This document shows, in pieces, positions 27,124 through 35,777 of a stretch of 64,000 bases of DNA. Position numbers and translations under genes: made by a program. The notes beneath the pieces are model-generated. The model did not search any database and was not told the origin of the DNA. It worked only from the letters and a program-made list of their open reading frames with translations. Source of the DNA: Oligoflexia bacterium (GTDB lineage: Bacteria; Bdellovibrionota; UBA1018); contig JAMPXJ010000003.1 of NCBI GenBank assembly GCA_023701205.1, forward strand, positions 1 through 64,000, written 5' to 3'. Numbering within the stretch: position 1 is the stretch's first letter; every line of letters begins with the position of its first letter.

Positions 27124-28107
27124 GACGCGAGGATTGCCCGTGCCGGTGGCCTGGCATCGGGTATCCGAGAAATCTCCGGGCGTCGCCGAAACCGAGATCG
27201 TCGTATCGTAAAGAATCGGTCCTCCGCCGACGTTGTAGAGCTTGAAGTAGCCGCTGTAGGCTTCCAAGGCCATCTCCCGATTGACCCGGTACCGAAGGCT
27301 GAGGATCTGTCCCGCGGTCAGCCTGATGCGCACTCTCTGGCCATTGAGGACTCCATCGTACCAGGGCGTCGCACGGCATTCCGCTCCGAACGAAGAAGAC
27401 CCGCCGTTCACGCAACCGGGGATGATGCTCGCCGTGATTCCTCCGTTGATGCCGCTTTGATCCGCCACGAACACGTTGGTTCGGCCCGCGGGCTGCCAGA
27501 GTCCCGTGCCAAATCCCGGATCGACGCCTGGGATCGCGGCAGTCGGCGTGGTGGCGGGCGCGGGAGCCGGGCTAGGCGTGAGAACAGGTGCGGGGCCGGG
27601 GGCGGGGAATGCCGACGGGACTGGGTCCATCGGTACGTGCGCACCGGCGTCCCCCAAGAGTAGGCAGGGATCGGTACCGGGGTGGATCAAAGCGCCGTTG
27701 ATCCGGATGCATCGTTCAAAAAGGAGGGCCATGGCCCGTTGCCTCAGCGTCATCACGGAGTCGTAGGATCCGATCAGCGCCGAGGTGAAAACGGCGAGAG
27801 GAAGCGACCGGATCGCCGCACCATGGGAATAGACGGCAATTCCCGTCGTCGTGTCGACGAAGTAATGGATCGGGGGGTCGACATCGCCTCCGCTCTGGAT
27901 TCCGTCGATGTACAGGCGGTTGGCGGCGCCCTTCGCGCGCGCATCTTCGATGAGGGCCGCGGCGCTCGGATAGGTCAGAGCTAGTTCGAGGGCCGGCGCG
28001 AGACTCGCTTCGACGGAGCTCCTTCTCATGACCTGGAGGTCCTCGCAGGAGGAGGCGAGGATGGGCAGCAGGAAAATCATCGTAAGGACTGGCCGAACGG
28101 GGTTCAT
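26998..28107 (-). CDS. Lipoprotein, hypothetical
   Basis: A 369-residue protein from ATG 28107. A lipoprotein signal (NPVRPVLTMIFLLPILASSC) has Cys at the lipobox. The N-terminal ~150 residues are a mixed alpha/beta domain. A Pro/Ala linker (APGPAPVLTPSPAPAPATTP) leads to a C-terminal beta-rich domain with several Cys, ending in CSECVFSLGENSKAIY. It is probably anchored in the outer membrane with the linker spanning the periplasm or surface. No family is recognised. An AGAGG lies 9 bases before 28107; ATG 28113 is an alternative. Confidence 0.75.
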   Translation of the reverse strand: MNPVRPVLTMIFLLPILASSCEDLQVMRRSSVEASLAPALELALTYPSAAALIEDARAKGAANRLYIDGIQSGGDVDPPIHYFVDTTTGIAVYSHGAAIRSLPLAVFTSALIGSYDSVMTLRQRAMALLFERCIRINGALIHPGTDPCLLLGDAGAHVPMDPVPSAFPAPGPAPVLTPSPAPAPATTPTAAIPGVDPGFGTGLWQPAGRTNVFVADQSGINGGITASIIPGCVNGGSSSFGAECRATPWYDGVLNGQRVRIRLTAGQILSLRYRVNREMALEAYSGYFKLYNVGGGPILYDTTISVSATPGDFSDTRCQATGTGNPRVSTGSGYCPIDPSRDLYYVNIRTNVECSECVFSLGENSKAIY

Positions 28108-28258
28108 GGTCATTTGCCTCTGCTTCCTGGTTATCGGCAGAATCGTGCAAGACATGCACCGGGAAATTCCCCTTTTGTCCTGAGGCTGTGTCGCGCGAGA
28201 CTCTTGGAACGATCTGGGCAGTGGCAAAAAAGGGTCTCGAAGCGCGTTCGCTGGTTTA

Positions 28259-28288
28259 TTGACACATAATATAATAGGCGTATCATAT
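28259..28288 (+). promoter_or_regulatory. Promoter and probable operator of the XRE/nucleotidyltransferase pair
   Basis: A consensus TTGACA (28259-28264) and TATCAT (28281-28286) are 16 bases apart. The start codon follows 7 bases later, so the mRNA is probably leaderless. An AT-rich inverted repeat, ATATAATA (28269-28276) and TATCATAT (28281-28288), 7 of 8 bases matched, covers the -10 and is a likely site for autorepression by the XRE protein. Confidence 0.65.
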
Positions 28289-28293
28289 CAGGT

Positions 28294-28818
28294 ATGAATT
28301 CTCATGAATTCGCCGAGAGGATCAGGCGCACTCGAACCGCTATCGGGATGACTCAGTCCGAGCTGGCCCGGCTTTCCGGCGTGAGCGTGCCGACGGTGCA
28401 GAATATCGAGGCCGGGAAGGCGAATCCCGCCGTTTCGACGTTGGAACCGCTTTTCGGGGCGCTCGGGCTCGATCTGGCTATCCGGGTCCGGAATGCTGAT
28501 TGGGATCTGCTGGCGCTTTGTGGCGCTCCGCTCCTCAGCGGGAAGCGGGTGCCTGCCCGCCAGGCCTCGCCGGAGCTGCTGGTTTCCGCCTTGCGCGGGT
28601 GCTGCCTGGAGCTGAGCGAAACGGTTGAGATCCCGGATCGAGAGCGGAAAACGGAAGCGCTTCAGGCGCTGCTCCTTGCGCTGCGATCGGAGTTCCCCAC
28701 CTTTTTCAGAGCCTACTGCCGCAGCCCGTCCGTTTCGGCGGTTCTGCCAGCGAAGTTGACGGGTCGACTCATTCGTCTGAGGAGGCAGGCCGCAGCAGTC
28801 CTGGTTACCTACCTATGA
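28294..28818 (+). CDS. XRE-family HTH regulator / putative antitoxin
   Basis: A 174-residue protein. Residues 5-60 are a Cro/CI-type helix-turn-helix (FAERIRRTRTAIGMTQSELARLSGVSVPTVQNIE). A ~110-residue C-terminal domain of unknown fold follows, unusually long for a simple HipB-like antitoxin. The stop overlaps the ATG of the next gene (ATGA), so the two are translationally coupled. Its promoter carries an inverted repeat suited to autoregulation. The layout fits a toxin-antitoxin module with the nucleotidyltransferase as toxin or effector. Confidence 0.8.
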   Translation: MNSHEFAERIRRTRTAIGMTQSELARLSGVSVPTVQNIEAGKANPAVSTLEPLFGALGLDLAIRVRNADWDLLALCGAPLLSGKRVPARQASPELLVSALRGCCLELSETVEIPDRERKTEALQALLLALRSEFPTFFRAYCRSPSVSAVLPAKLTGRLIRLRRQAAAVLVTYL

Positions 28819-29375
28819 AAGGGCCCGCTAAGCCAATTGATGCGCGGCTGATGCGCAAGTTCATCGAGTCCGCCGGCAAGAAGCTCGATGGAAGATGGGT
28901 CTTGATGGGCGGAGCTTTGCTACCCGTCCTGGGGTCCTCGATCCGTTCAACTACCGACATCGATCTCGCCGGGCTCACGGCCAAGGAGCAGGCTCAATCC
29001 ATCGCGCTCATGGAGCTTGCCGAGTCGCTTGGACTCCCGATCGAGGCGATCAATCAGGCGGGAGGTTTTTTCCTGCTCCGGATCCCTTCGTACGAGAAGC
29101 ATCTGAAAGTCCTTCACCAGGGGACGTCCGCCACGATCTTCCGGCCCGATGCCACGCTTTATCTTCTTCTCAAGATCCGCAGGCTGAGCGAGACCGATCT
29201 GTCGGACTGCCTGGAATGGCTCAGGCTGATGCGAAAGCTGCGCGAGCCGATCGATGCCCGGGCTGTTCAGGCGGCGATCCAGCAGGAGCTGAAAAGGGCG
29301 GCGGGCGCGAATCCGGCCCGTCAGGCGCGTCTTGAGGAGCTCGCTGGAAAATTCAAAACGAAAATCCGAAGCTGA
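28815..29375 (+). CDS. Nucleotidyltransferase-like protein (DUF6036/AbiEii-like), putative toxin
   Basis: A 186-residue protein with a nucleotidyltransferase-fold signature: WVLMGGALLPVLGSSIRSTTDIDL, i.e. the G-G ... D-x-D of MNT/AbiEii/DUF6036 proteins. A downstream FFLLRIP strand and helical bundle follow. Related proteins act as toxins that nucleotidylate tRNA or as phage-defence effectors; that role here is inferred from the coupled XRE gene. The last 23 bases overlap the convergent beta-barrel gene. Confidence 0.7.
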   Translation: MKGPAKPIDARLMRKFIESAGKKLDGRWVLMGGALLPVLGSSIRSTTDIDLAGLTAKEQAQSIALMELAESLGLPIEAINQAGGFFLLRIPSYEKHLKVLHQGTSATIFRPDATLYLLLKIRRLSETDLSDCLEWLRLMRKLREPIDARAVQAAIQQELKRAAGANPARQARLEELAGKFKTKIRS

Positions 29376-29904
29376 TTCCGCCGGTAAAAACCGTTCTATC
29401 GGACATCAGATAGAGATAGGGTGCGAGGCGAAACAGAAAGCCTCCCGACGAGCGGTATTCGTAACCGGCGCTGAGATGTGGCGCGATCGCGCTCAGAGGG
29501 GGTTGGACGGTCGTTTCCCCGTCCCGGGTTTCGATTCCTCCCACGCCCAGAGCAAAGGTAGCCCCGAGTGAGACGTAAGGACGATGGGCGCCTTCCAGGA
29601 GATAGTAATTTCCGTAAATCGGCACCAGGTAGATGCTGGCACTGTGTCCCGCCTTGAGAGGAATGGAAAAATAGGAGAGGCCGAAGCCGCCGCTGAATCG
29701 CTCCGCGAAGGCGTGATTGAAGTTCAGGCTATATAAGATGCCGCGCCCGAGAACCTCGAGTGCGATGGAATTCGCGCGAGGCGCGAAGGAGCTTTGCTGC
29801 GAAGGAGAGGGCGGCTCCTTGCCCAGGGCCAAGGCATGAGGAATGCTCGAGTTGAGAAGTAGAGCCAGCGCTAATCCTTGGAAACGGCATTTTGAAAATT
29901 TCAT
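29353..29904 (-). CDS. Small outer-membrane beta-barrel-like protein
   Basis: A 183-residue protein from ATG 29904. The signal peptide (KFSKCRFQGLALALLLNSSIPHALA) precedes alternating amphipathic strands rich in Gly and aromatics (FSGGFGLSYFSIPL, IYLVPIYGNYYLL, PYVSLGATFALGVGG) and a terminal GGISFGFSF ending in Phe, the hallmark of a BAM-recognised barrel. It probably forms an eight-stranded barrel. Function is unknown. Confidence 0.7.
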   Translation of the reverse strand: MKFSKCRFQGLALALLLNSSIPHALALGKEPPSPSQQSSFAPRANSIALEVLGRGILYSLNFNHAFAERFSGGFGLSYFSIPLKAGHSASIYLVPIYGNYYLLEGAHRPYVSLGATFALGVGGIETRDGETTVQPPLSAIAPHLSAGYEYRSSGGFLFRLAPYLYLMSDRTVFTGGISFGFSF

Positions 29905-29987
29905 GGGAAGCTTTGTTGCAAAGGTTAGTCCCATGGGCGTCCGTGTTTTACCAAGCAAAGCGAGGAATCCGGATGCCAAAAGATCAG

Positions 29988-30839
29988 TCAGCTGCGCAAG
30001 GACCGCACCAAGAAATCACCGGGGCAGCAACTGGAACAGCTCCCGTCCTCGAAGCGCCCTTTGATGATCCAGTCGGAATCCGGGAGGCGCGTTCCGAGCA
30101 GCGTGGGCTCGATCCATTCCCGGAGCGGCAGCCTTCGCGAGGGATCTCCCTCCGGAACGAGCCCGAAGTTCTCCGCGGTGAGCGCTCCGTGCGTGTAGAG
30201 CGTGCCCTCATGCTCGTACACGATCTGGCTGCGCGAAAGATATTCGCGCAGCAGCCCGCCGGGCTCGAGATCTTTGAGGAAGCTTGCGACCACGTCGCTG
30301 TCGCTGATGCGCGCGACCTTCACGCGCCGGCGAGAAGCGAGCTCCTTGCGGCGGAACTCGAAGGCATGCGGCGCGCCCATCCGTCGCTCGAGCACCCAGC
30401 GCAGCCGGGGCGCACGCGCATCGGGATCCGCGGGCGTCGCGCCCCGGGCCTGCTCCTCGAGCCAGGGTCGCATCTCGTCTGGAATCGAGGCCAGAGCTTC
30501 GTCCGCAAGCAGCTCCGGAAGCCGGGCTTTGATGCTATCGCGGTTTCCGGCAAGCAGGATCACGCGTTCGGGATACCGACGCTTGAGATCGACGAGCGTC
30601 TCCAGCACCTTGAGGTCGCCGATGCCCTTGTCGACGGAATCCCCGCCGAAAACGAAACGCGCATCAGGCCGGATCAGCACGGTCTTCTTCCAGGGCGCGA
30701 AATGGATGTGGGGATTGCCATGGACGAAGGTCAGGAACTTCTCCCAGCTCCCCTCGACATCGGTCACATAGGCGACCGGGTCGGCGAAGGTCGCGACGCT
30801 TCGAAAGAGCAGAGCGACGAGAATGAGACGCTTCAGCAC
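29988..30839 (-). CDS. Exported metallophosphoesterase
   Basis: A 283-residue calcineurin-like phosphoesterase. A signal peptide (LKRLILVALLFRSVATFA) precedes metal motifs TDVEGSWEKF (in place of the common GDxHG), FVFGGDSVDKG, LLAGNRDSIK and LYTHGALTAENFG. It probably hydrolyses a phosphoester in the periplasm. The substrate is unknown. The C-terminus holds a Cys pair-rich segment (GSCSSCCPGDF). It overlaps the upstream unknown gene by 7 bases and closes an operon with it and an ABC exporter. Confidence 0.82.
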   Translation of the reverse strand: MLKRLILVALLFRSVATFADPVAYVTDVEGSWEKFLTFVHGNPHIHFAPWKKTVLIRPDARFVFGGDSVDKGIGDLKVLETLVDLKRRYPERVILLAGNRDSIKARLPELLADEALASIPDEMRPWLEEQARGATPADPDARAPRLRWVLERRMGAPHAFEFRRKELASRRRVKVARISDSDVVASFLKDLEPGGLLREYLSRSQIVYEHEGTLYTHGALTAENFGLVPEGDPSRRLPLREWIEPTLLGTRLPDSDWIIKGRFEDGSCSSCCPGDFLVRSLRS

Positions 30840-31288
30840 ACGATCAGTCCCAGGTGGCAGGTGCCCTCGGGGATCTGAAACGGTACCCAGATCACGCGCG
30901 TGGGCTCGCCGTAACCCGCAGGCAGCGCGAGCGCGGCGGTGCCGGCCGGGATCTCGACAGGATTCCCGATCCGGGGCTGAATCTGCCGGCGCTGGAACTC
31001 CGTGCCGGCGCGTTTGAGCAGGGCCTGCCAGAAGGCCACGTGCCCGATCCCAAGCGCTTTCATGAACCCCGGATCAAACGCCAGGAGCGCCGCTCCTCGC
31101 ACAGCTTCGGGCCCCTCGCCGTTGGGCAGGAGCTCACAAAGCAGGACCTTTCCGCCAGGAACGGGAGAGACGGGCTGCCTCTGCCGCACGGGCATGCCGA
31201 GCGTGGGTTTGGGCTCGGGATGGCGTTCCACGAGCTCGTCGATCAGCGCGGAATGCAGCGATTCGAGCACTGCCGTCCAGACGTTCAT
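30833..31288 (-). CDS. Conserved-looking protein of unknown function
   Basis: A 151-residue soluble protein without a signal peptide. Visible features are a hydrophobic beta segment (GGKVLLCELLP), an alpha region with AFWQALLKRAGTEFQRRQ, and a C-terminal beta pair (ALALPAGYGEPTRVIWVPFQIP ending HLGLIVC). I do not recognise the family. Its ATG overlaps the stop of the ABC exporter gene (ATGA), and its own stop overlaps the phosphoesterase start. This tight coupling suggests a joint role with the exporter or the esterase. Confidence 0.7.
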   Translation of the reverse strand: MNVWTAVLESLHSALIDELVERHPEPKPTLGMPVRQRQPVSPVPGGKVLLCELLPNGEGPEAVRGAALLAFDPGFMKALGIGHVAFWQALLKRAGTEFQRRQIQPRIGNPVEIPAGTAALALPAGYGEPTRVIWVPFQIPEGTCHLGLIVC

Positions 31289-33015
31289 GTGACCGGGGTC
31301 TCCGCCACGAGATTGAAGCGGGCGTACTCCCCGCCCATGGCCATCAGCTCGTCGTGCTTGCCCTGTTCGACGATCCGGCCCTCCTTGAGAACCAGGATCT
31401 GGTCGGCATGTCGCACGGTCGAGAGCCGGTGGGCGATGACCAGGGTCGTGCGGTTTTTCATCAGCTCGTCGAGCGCTGACTGCACGGCGCGTTCGGAGGC
31501 GGTGTCGAGGCTCGAGGTCGCCTCATCGAGGATCAAAATCGGCGCCTCGCGCAGGAACGCGCGGGCGATGGAGAGGCGCTGCCGTTCGCCGCCAGAGAGC
31601 TTCTGTCCGCGATCGCCGATGACGGTGGCAAAGCCCTGGGGAAGCCGCTCGATGAACTCCAGCGCGTGCGCCCGGCGCGCGGCCTCGCGGATCTCCGCGT
31701 CCGTGGCGGTGAGCTTGCCGCAGCGGATGTTCTCCTCGATCGTGTCGTTGAACAGGAAGACGTCCTGGTTCACCACTGCGATCTGCCGGCGCAGGTCCTC
31801 GAGCGCGAGCTCCCGGATGTCGTGCCCGTCGATGAGGATCCTGCCTTCGGTCACGTCGAAGATCCGGGGCAGCAGGCTCACGAAGGAGCTCTTGCCGGCG
31901 CCGCTCGCGCCGACGAGCGCGACCATCTGGCCGCGCCGCACCGGGAAGCTGATTCCGTCCAGTACCTTGCGTCCGGGTTCGTCCGGATAGGCGAACGAGA
32001 CGTCCTCGACGCGGATGCCTTTCTCGAAGGACTTGAGCGGCGCGGGTTGCACCGGCTCGTGCAGCCGGCCCTTCCAGTCCATCACCTCGAAGATCCGCGC
32101 GCAGGCGGCCGATGCCTGGCTGAGCCGGAGATTCACGTCGTTCATCTGGCGCAGCGGGTTCATCATCAGGCCGAAGGAGATGATGAAGTCCTGCAGCTCG
32201 CCCGCGGTCATCTGGCCGCCGAGGACCTGCCGTCCGCCGAAGTAGATCACCAGCGCGATGATGAAGGAGGTGAGGATCTCGACCATCGGGTGCGAGGTCT
32301 CCTCGAGGACCGCGGTCTTGAGAAGGAACTTCGTGAACTGCTCGCTGCGGTCCAGGAACTTGCGTTTCACGTAACCTTCGAGCCCGAACATCTTGATGAC
32401 CCGGACGCCCGTGAAGCTTTCCTGGAGCGTGGAGTAGAGGCGCGAGTTCTCCTCGGTGATGCGCGCGATATAGCGCTTGAGGTTGCGTCCGGTAGCCGAG
32501 AAGACCCAGGCGAGCGGCGGGATCACGAGGAAAGTCAGCAGCGTGAGCTTCCAGTTGAGCATCATCGCGTGGGCGAAAAGGAAGAGGAAAGTCAGTGGCT
32601 CGCGCGCGAGCGTGTTGATGCAGGCCAGTCCGGCGTCGATGTACTGGGGATCGGCGCCCACGCGCGAGATCAGCGTCCCCGTGCTCCGCGTGGTGAAGTA
32701 ATCGGCCGAAAGGCCCAGGATATGCTCGTAAAGGTCGTTCTTGACCTTCTGGTTCACCCGCGCGATCACCACGCGCAGGAAGTAATAGTGCCCGAAGCGG
32801 ACGAAGAAGTTCACGAGATAGATCCCGATCGCGATGATCGGGAAGAGCGCCAGCTTCCCGGCGTTGCGGCTGACCAGGACCTCGTCGACGAAATATTTGA
32901 GCAGCGGGCCCGGGCTGGCCCGGATCGCCGAGAGGGGGATCGCCAGCAGGAGGCTGGCCACGATCAGCCAGAGATAGGGACGGATATATGGTTTCAGCCG
33001 GAGCAAAGGTTTCAT
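31285..33015 (-). CDS. ABC exporter, MsbA-like (TMD-NBD fusion)
   Basis: A 576-residue half-transporter from ATG 33015. An N-terminal type IV exporter membrane domain with six helices is followed by an ATPase domain with Walker A GASGAGKSS, Q-loop VNQDVFLF, signature KLSGGERQRLSIARA, Walker B ILILDEATSSLD and H-loop VIAHRLS. It resembles the lipid A/multidrug flippase MsbA, and likely dimerises in the inner membrane. It is first gene of a three-gene operon, divergent from the GalE-GmhB fusion. Confidence 0.9.
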   Translation of the reverse strand: MKPLLRLKPYIRPYLWLIVASLLLAIPLSAIRASPGPLLKYFVDEVLVSRNAGKLALFPIIAIGIYLVNFFVRFGHYYFLRVVIARVNQKVKNDLYEHILGLSADYFTTRSTGTLISRVGADPQYIDAGLACINTLAREPLTFLFLFAHAMMLNWKLTLLTFLVIPPLAWVFSATGRNLKRYIARITEENSRLYSTLQESFTGVRVIKMFGLEGYVKRKFLDRSEQFTKFLLKTAVLEETSHPMVEILTSFIIALVIYFGGRQVLGGQMTAGELQDFIISFGLMMNPLRQMNDVNLRLSQASAACARIFEVMDWKGRLHEPVQPAPLKSFEKGIRVEDVSFAYPDEPGRKVLDGISFPVRRGQMVALVGASGAGKSSFVSLLPRIFDVTEGRILIDGHDIRELALEDLRRQIAVVNQDVFLFNDTIEENIRCGKLTATDAEIREAARRAHALEFIERLPQGFATVIGDRGQKLSGGERQRLSIARAFLREAPILILDEATSSLDTASERAVQSALDELMKNRTTLVIAHRLSTVRHADQILVLKEGRIVEQGKHDELMAMGGEYARFNLVAETPVT

Positions 33016-33092
33016 GACGTGCCTTGAAAGTATCCGATCTACCGGCAAAAGGCCATCGCCCGTCGCCACGGCCTATGTTAGCTTCAAGTGCA

Positions 33093-34664
33093 ATGCAGGC
33101 CAAAGCCAAAGCGAGAATCCTGGTCGTCGGAGGGGCGGGCTACGTCGGGAGCGCCACCTGCGCCTGGCTCCTGGATCACGGCCATGAGGTCTGGATCCTC
33201 GACGATCTGAGTACCGGTCACGCGTGTTTCGTGGAAGCGCTCGGCATCGGCGCATCCCGCTTCGTTCAGGCACGGGCCGGCGATCGCGACCGGGTCCTGC
33301 CGCTCCTGGAGCGCGAGCCCTTCGACTGCGTGATGCATTTCGCCGCCCGCTCGCTCGTCGCCGAAAGCGTCGAAAAGCCGCGAGAGTACTTCGAGAACAA
33401 CGTCGAGCAGACGCGCGCGCTCCTCGGCATGATGGCCGAGACGGGTACGCGGCGTTTCATCTTCTCCTCGACCTGCGCCATCTTCGGCGATCCAGGCGCG
33501 AACGATATTCATGAGGACCTTCCTAAAAAGCCGCTGAACCCTTACGGCGAGACGAAGCTCGAGGCCGAGCGGGTCATGGAGGAGTTCACGCGCGAACAGG
33601 ATCTGCAGATCGTGGCCCTTCGCTACTTCAATGCGGCGGGTGCCGAACCCGGCGGCCGCGTGGGCGAGTGGCATGCGATCGAGACGCATCTGATCCCGCG
33701 GATTTTCGATGCGGCGCTGGCCGGCCGTCCGGTCGAGGTCTACGGCACCGACTATCCGACTCCGGACGGAACCTGTGTGCGCGATTACATCCACGTGACG
33801 GATCTGGCGGCCGCGCACGAGGCCGCGATGCTGAGGCTTCTGGACCCCGCGCGCGGCGCGGAAGGGCGCTTCGAGGTTTTCAACCTGGGCAGCGAAAAAG
33901 GCTACTCTGTCCGCGAGATCATCCGCGCTTGCGAAAGGGCGACCGGAATTCCCCTGCAGTTCATCGAGAAGCCGCGCCGCGCGGGCGATCCGCCCCGGCT
34001 GGTCGCCAGCTCTAAGCGGGCGGCAGCCGAGCTGGGCTTCACCATCGCGCATCCGCTCGATTCGATTCTCGCGAGCGCCTGGGGCTGGGAACGCAAACGT
34101 CGCGGGTTTTTGAAAAAGGCCGTTTTTCTCGACCGCGACGGCACGCTCAACCATGACCCCGGGTATCTCTCGCATCCGGATCAGCTAGAGCTTCTGCCCG
34201 GGGCAGGCGAGGCCCTTTCGGCGCTGAAAAAGGCGGGTTATCTCCTGATTGTCGTTTCGAACCAATCGGGAGTCGGGCGCGGGCTGATCGACCCCGCGGC
34301 GATTCCGCGCATCCATGCGAGGCTGCTTGAGCTGCTCAAGCCTTGGGGAATCGAGATCGATCATTTCGAGCTTTGCTTTCATCGGCCGGACGAGGATTGC
34401 GACTGCCGCAAGCCCAAGTCCAAGCTCGTGCTGGACGCGGCCGCGAAGCTTGGGGTGGATGTCTCGGCGTCCTTCATGGTCGGCGACAAGCTCTCGGATC
34501 TCGGCACGGGACGCGCGGCCGGCTGCCGCGGCTCCATCCTCGTGCGCACGGGCGAGGGCCGCAAGCAGGAAGCCGGGCTGCAGGCAGGCCAGGCGAGCTT
34601 CACCGCGGATTCGCTGCTGGAGGCTGCGCGCTGGATTCTAGCCCAAGGAAGCGGAGCCCTTTGA
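33093..34664 (+). CDS. Fusion: UDP-glucose 4-epimerase (GalE) + HAD phosphatase (GmhB-like)
   Basis: About 523 residues. The first ~330 are an extended SDR epimerase: VVGGAGYVGS NAD motif, FSSTCAIFGDP with the catalytic Ser/Thr region, YGETK with catalytic Tyr and Lys, and PDGTCVRDYIHVTDLA, all typical of GalE. The last ~190 are a HAD histidinol/heptose-bisphosphate phosphatase: FLDRDGTLNHDPGYL, VVSNQSGVGRG, CDCRKPK zinc segment and MVGDKLSDLGTGRAAG. The frame is continuous with no stop between. It links nucleotide-sugar epimerisation with heptose or related phosphate removal, probably for LPS. The start could be ATG 33075. The 3' end overlaps recO by 65 bases. Confidence 0.88.
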   Translation: MQAKAKARILVVGGAGYVGSATCAWLLDHGHEVWILDDLSTGHACFVEALGIGASRFVQARAGDRDRVLPLLEREPFDCVMHFAARSLVAESVEKPREYFENNVEQTRALLGMMAETGTRRFIFSSTCAIFGDPGANDIHEDLPKKPLNPYGETKLEAERVMEEFTREQDLQIVALRYFNAAGAEPGGRVGEWHAIETHLIPRIFDAALAGRPVEVYGTDYPTPDGTCVRDYIHVTDLAAAHEAAMLRLLDPARGAEGRFEVFNLGSEKGYSVREIIRACERATGIPLQFIEKPRRAGDPPRLVASSKRAAAELGFTIAHPLDSILASAWGWERKRRGFLKKAVFLDRDGTLNHDPGYLSHPDQLELLPGAGEALSALKKAGYLLIVVSNQSGVGRGLIDPAAIPRIHARLLELLKPWGIEIDHFELCFHRPDEDCDCRKPKSKLVLDAAAKLGVDVSASFMVGDKLSDLGTGRAAGCRGSILVRTGEGRKQEAGLQAGQASFTADSLLEAARWILAQGSGAL

Positions 34665-35511
34665 GCGGCTTCTGATCGAAGCCGGGAAGATGGTAGATGA
34701 AAAGCGCTTCCAGGTACTGGAAGAGCGCCACGTGCTCCTCGCGCGTGGCCTGCGCCGCGAGCGGGACCTGCCGGATCGGCAGCAGCAGGCTCACGTGGAA
34801 ATCCAGCATGGCCAGCGGCATGACCCGAAGCTGCGCGTGCTCGAAGCTTTCGCCCGCGTGGCGCCGCACGTGCTGGGTTTCGCTCGAACGGCAGACCGCG
34901 CAGATCCAGCCGGCCTCGGCGACCCGTGCGCTGAGCGGGAGCGCCGGATCCACGCGCTCGATCGAGGTCTGGCAACCCAGGCAGGCGAGGAGCTGGGGCT
35001 GGCTGCCGCTCCACTTCAGGAGCTTGGCGAGATAGCCGTTGAGCAACGCGAGATCGTGCTTCCAGGTGGCTCCTTCGGGAGCGTCTTCGCTCAGGCCCGG
35101 AGTCGCGGCTCGGAGCATTCCCGGCGCGGGCGCTTCCTCCAAAGCCGCGAGCGCGTTGGAATGCAGCCGAAACAGCTCGGGGCAGGCGTGCTGCCGGGGG
35201 GCGAGCCGGATCATCAATTCATTGAAGACGCTCGCCAGCGACAAACGTTCGAAATCCTTGCGGAGTCCCTCAAAAGACCGTCGAATCTTGGCCTCATCGA
35301 GGCGATGCAACTCGGCACCGGGTTTTTCGGCAAAGGACCACTCGGACGCGGCAAAAGGCTCGAGCGCCCCGCCGAACCGGCGCGAATGGATGGAGTTGCG
35401 CGCCAGGGCTGAGATCTGGCCATGCCGTTCGGTCAGTGCCGTGATGATCCGGTGTCTTTCTTCATAAGCGACGGATCGCAGGACGATAGCCAGGTCCTTT
35501 TTGGGCTCCAC
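34600..35511 (-). CDS. recO: DNA repair protein RecO
   Basis: A 303-residue RecO. The N-terminal OB fold (DLAIVLRSVAYEERHRIITALTERHGQISALARNSI) is followed by a helical bundle and a zinc-binding C-terminal domain with CLGCQ and CAVCR pairs. It mediates RecA loading on SSB-coated DNA in the RecFOR pathway. Its start lies 63 bases from the divergent tRNA gene. It is somewhat longer than typical (about 240-250 residues), mostly in the C-terminal half. Confidence 0.9.
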   Translation of the reverse strand: MEPKKDLAIVLRSVAYEERHRIITALTERHGQISALARNSIHSRRFGGALEPFAASEWSFAEKPGAELHRLDEAKIRRSFEGLRKDFERLSLASVFNELMIRLAPRQHACPELFRLHSNALAALEEAPAPGMLRAATPGLSEDAPEGATWKHDLALLNGYLAKLLKWSGSQPQLLACLGCQTSIERVDPALPLSARVAEAGWICAVCRSSETQHVRRHAGESFEHAQLRVMPLAMLDFHVSLLLPIRQVPLAAQATREEHVALFQYLEALFIYHLPGFDQKPLKGLRFLGLESSAQPPAANPR

Positions 35512-35574
35512 AGCAAAGAACTAGCACAAATTTTCTGGCTCTTGCCTTTGAAATCGGCTAAGTCTTTTTCGCAC

Positions 35575-35650
35575 GGGGCTATAGCTCAGTTGGTAGAGCG
35601 CTGCAATCGCACTGCAGAGGCCAGCGGTTCGAATCCGCTTAGCTCCACCA
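35575..35650 (+). tRNA. tRNA-Ala (CGC)
   Basis: A 76-base cloverleaf with CCA encoded. Acceptor GGGGCTA/TAGCTCC (one G-U), D-arm GCTC/GAGC, anticodon stem CTGCA/TGCAG with loop ATCGCAC (anticodon CGC, reading GCG), and T-arm AGCGG-TTCGAAT-CCGCT. It stands alone and lies at the border between housekeeping genes and the accessory region. No integrase gene or repeated tRNA 3' end was seen. Confidence 0.97.
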
Positions 35651-35745
35651 TTTTTATCCGCGAACCCCGCCGCCTTCCGGGCGGCTTCCTCTCGCGGACC
35701 CCAGAGGGGCCCCTTGTTTGCGGTTCCTCTGTCGTGGGTGGTTTC

Positions 35746-35777
35746 AAGGCTCCGGATTTTTCCGGGGCCTTTTCTTT
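35746..35777 (+). terminator. Rho-independent terminator after tRNA-Ala
   Basis: An 11-bp stem (arms 35746-35756 and 35761-35771, one G-U pair, TTTT loop) runs into TTCTTTT. It lies 95 bases after the tRNA. The sequence between them is G/C-rich with a second small stem (GCCGCCTTCCGGGCGGC). Confidence 0.75.

Noticed and set aside
27456..27766. Plus-strand frames of 68-100 codons inside the large lipoprotein gene
   Set aside because: Antisense shadows of the Pro/Ala linker, rich in Gly/Arg.
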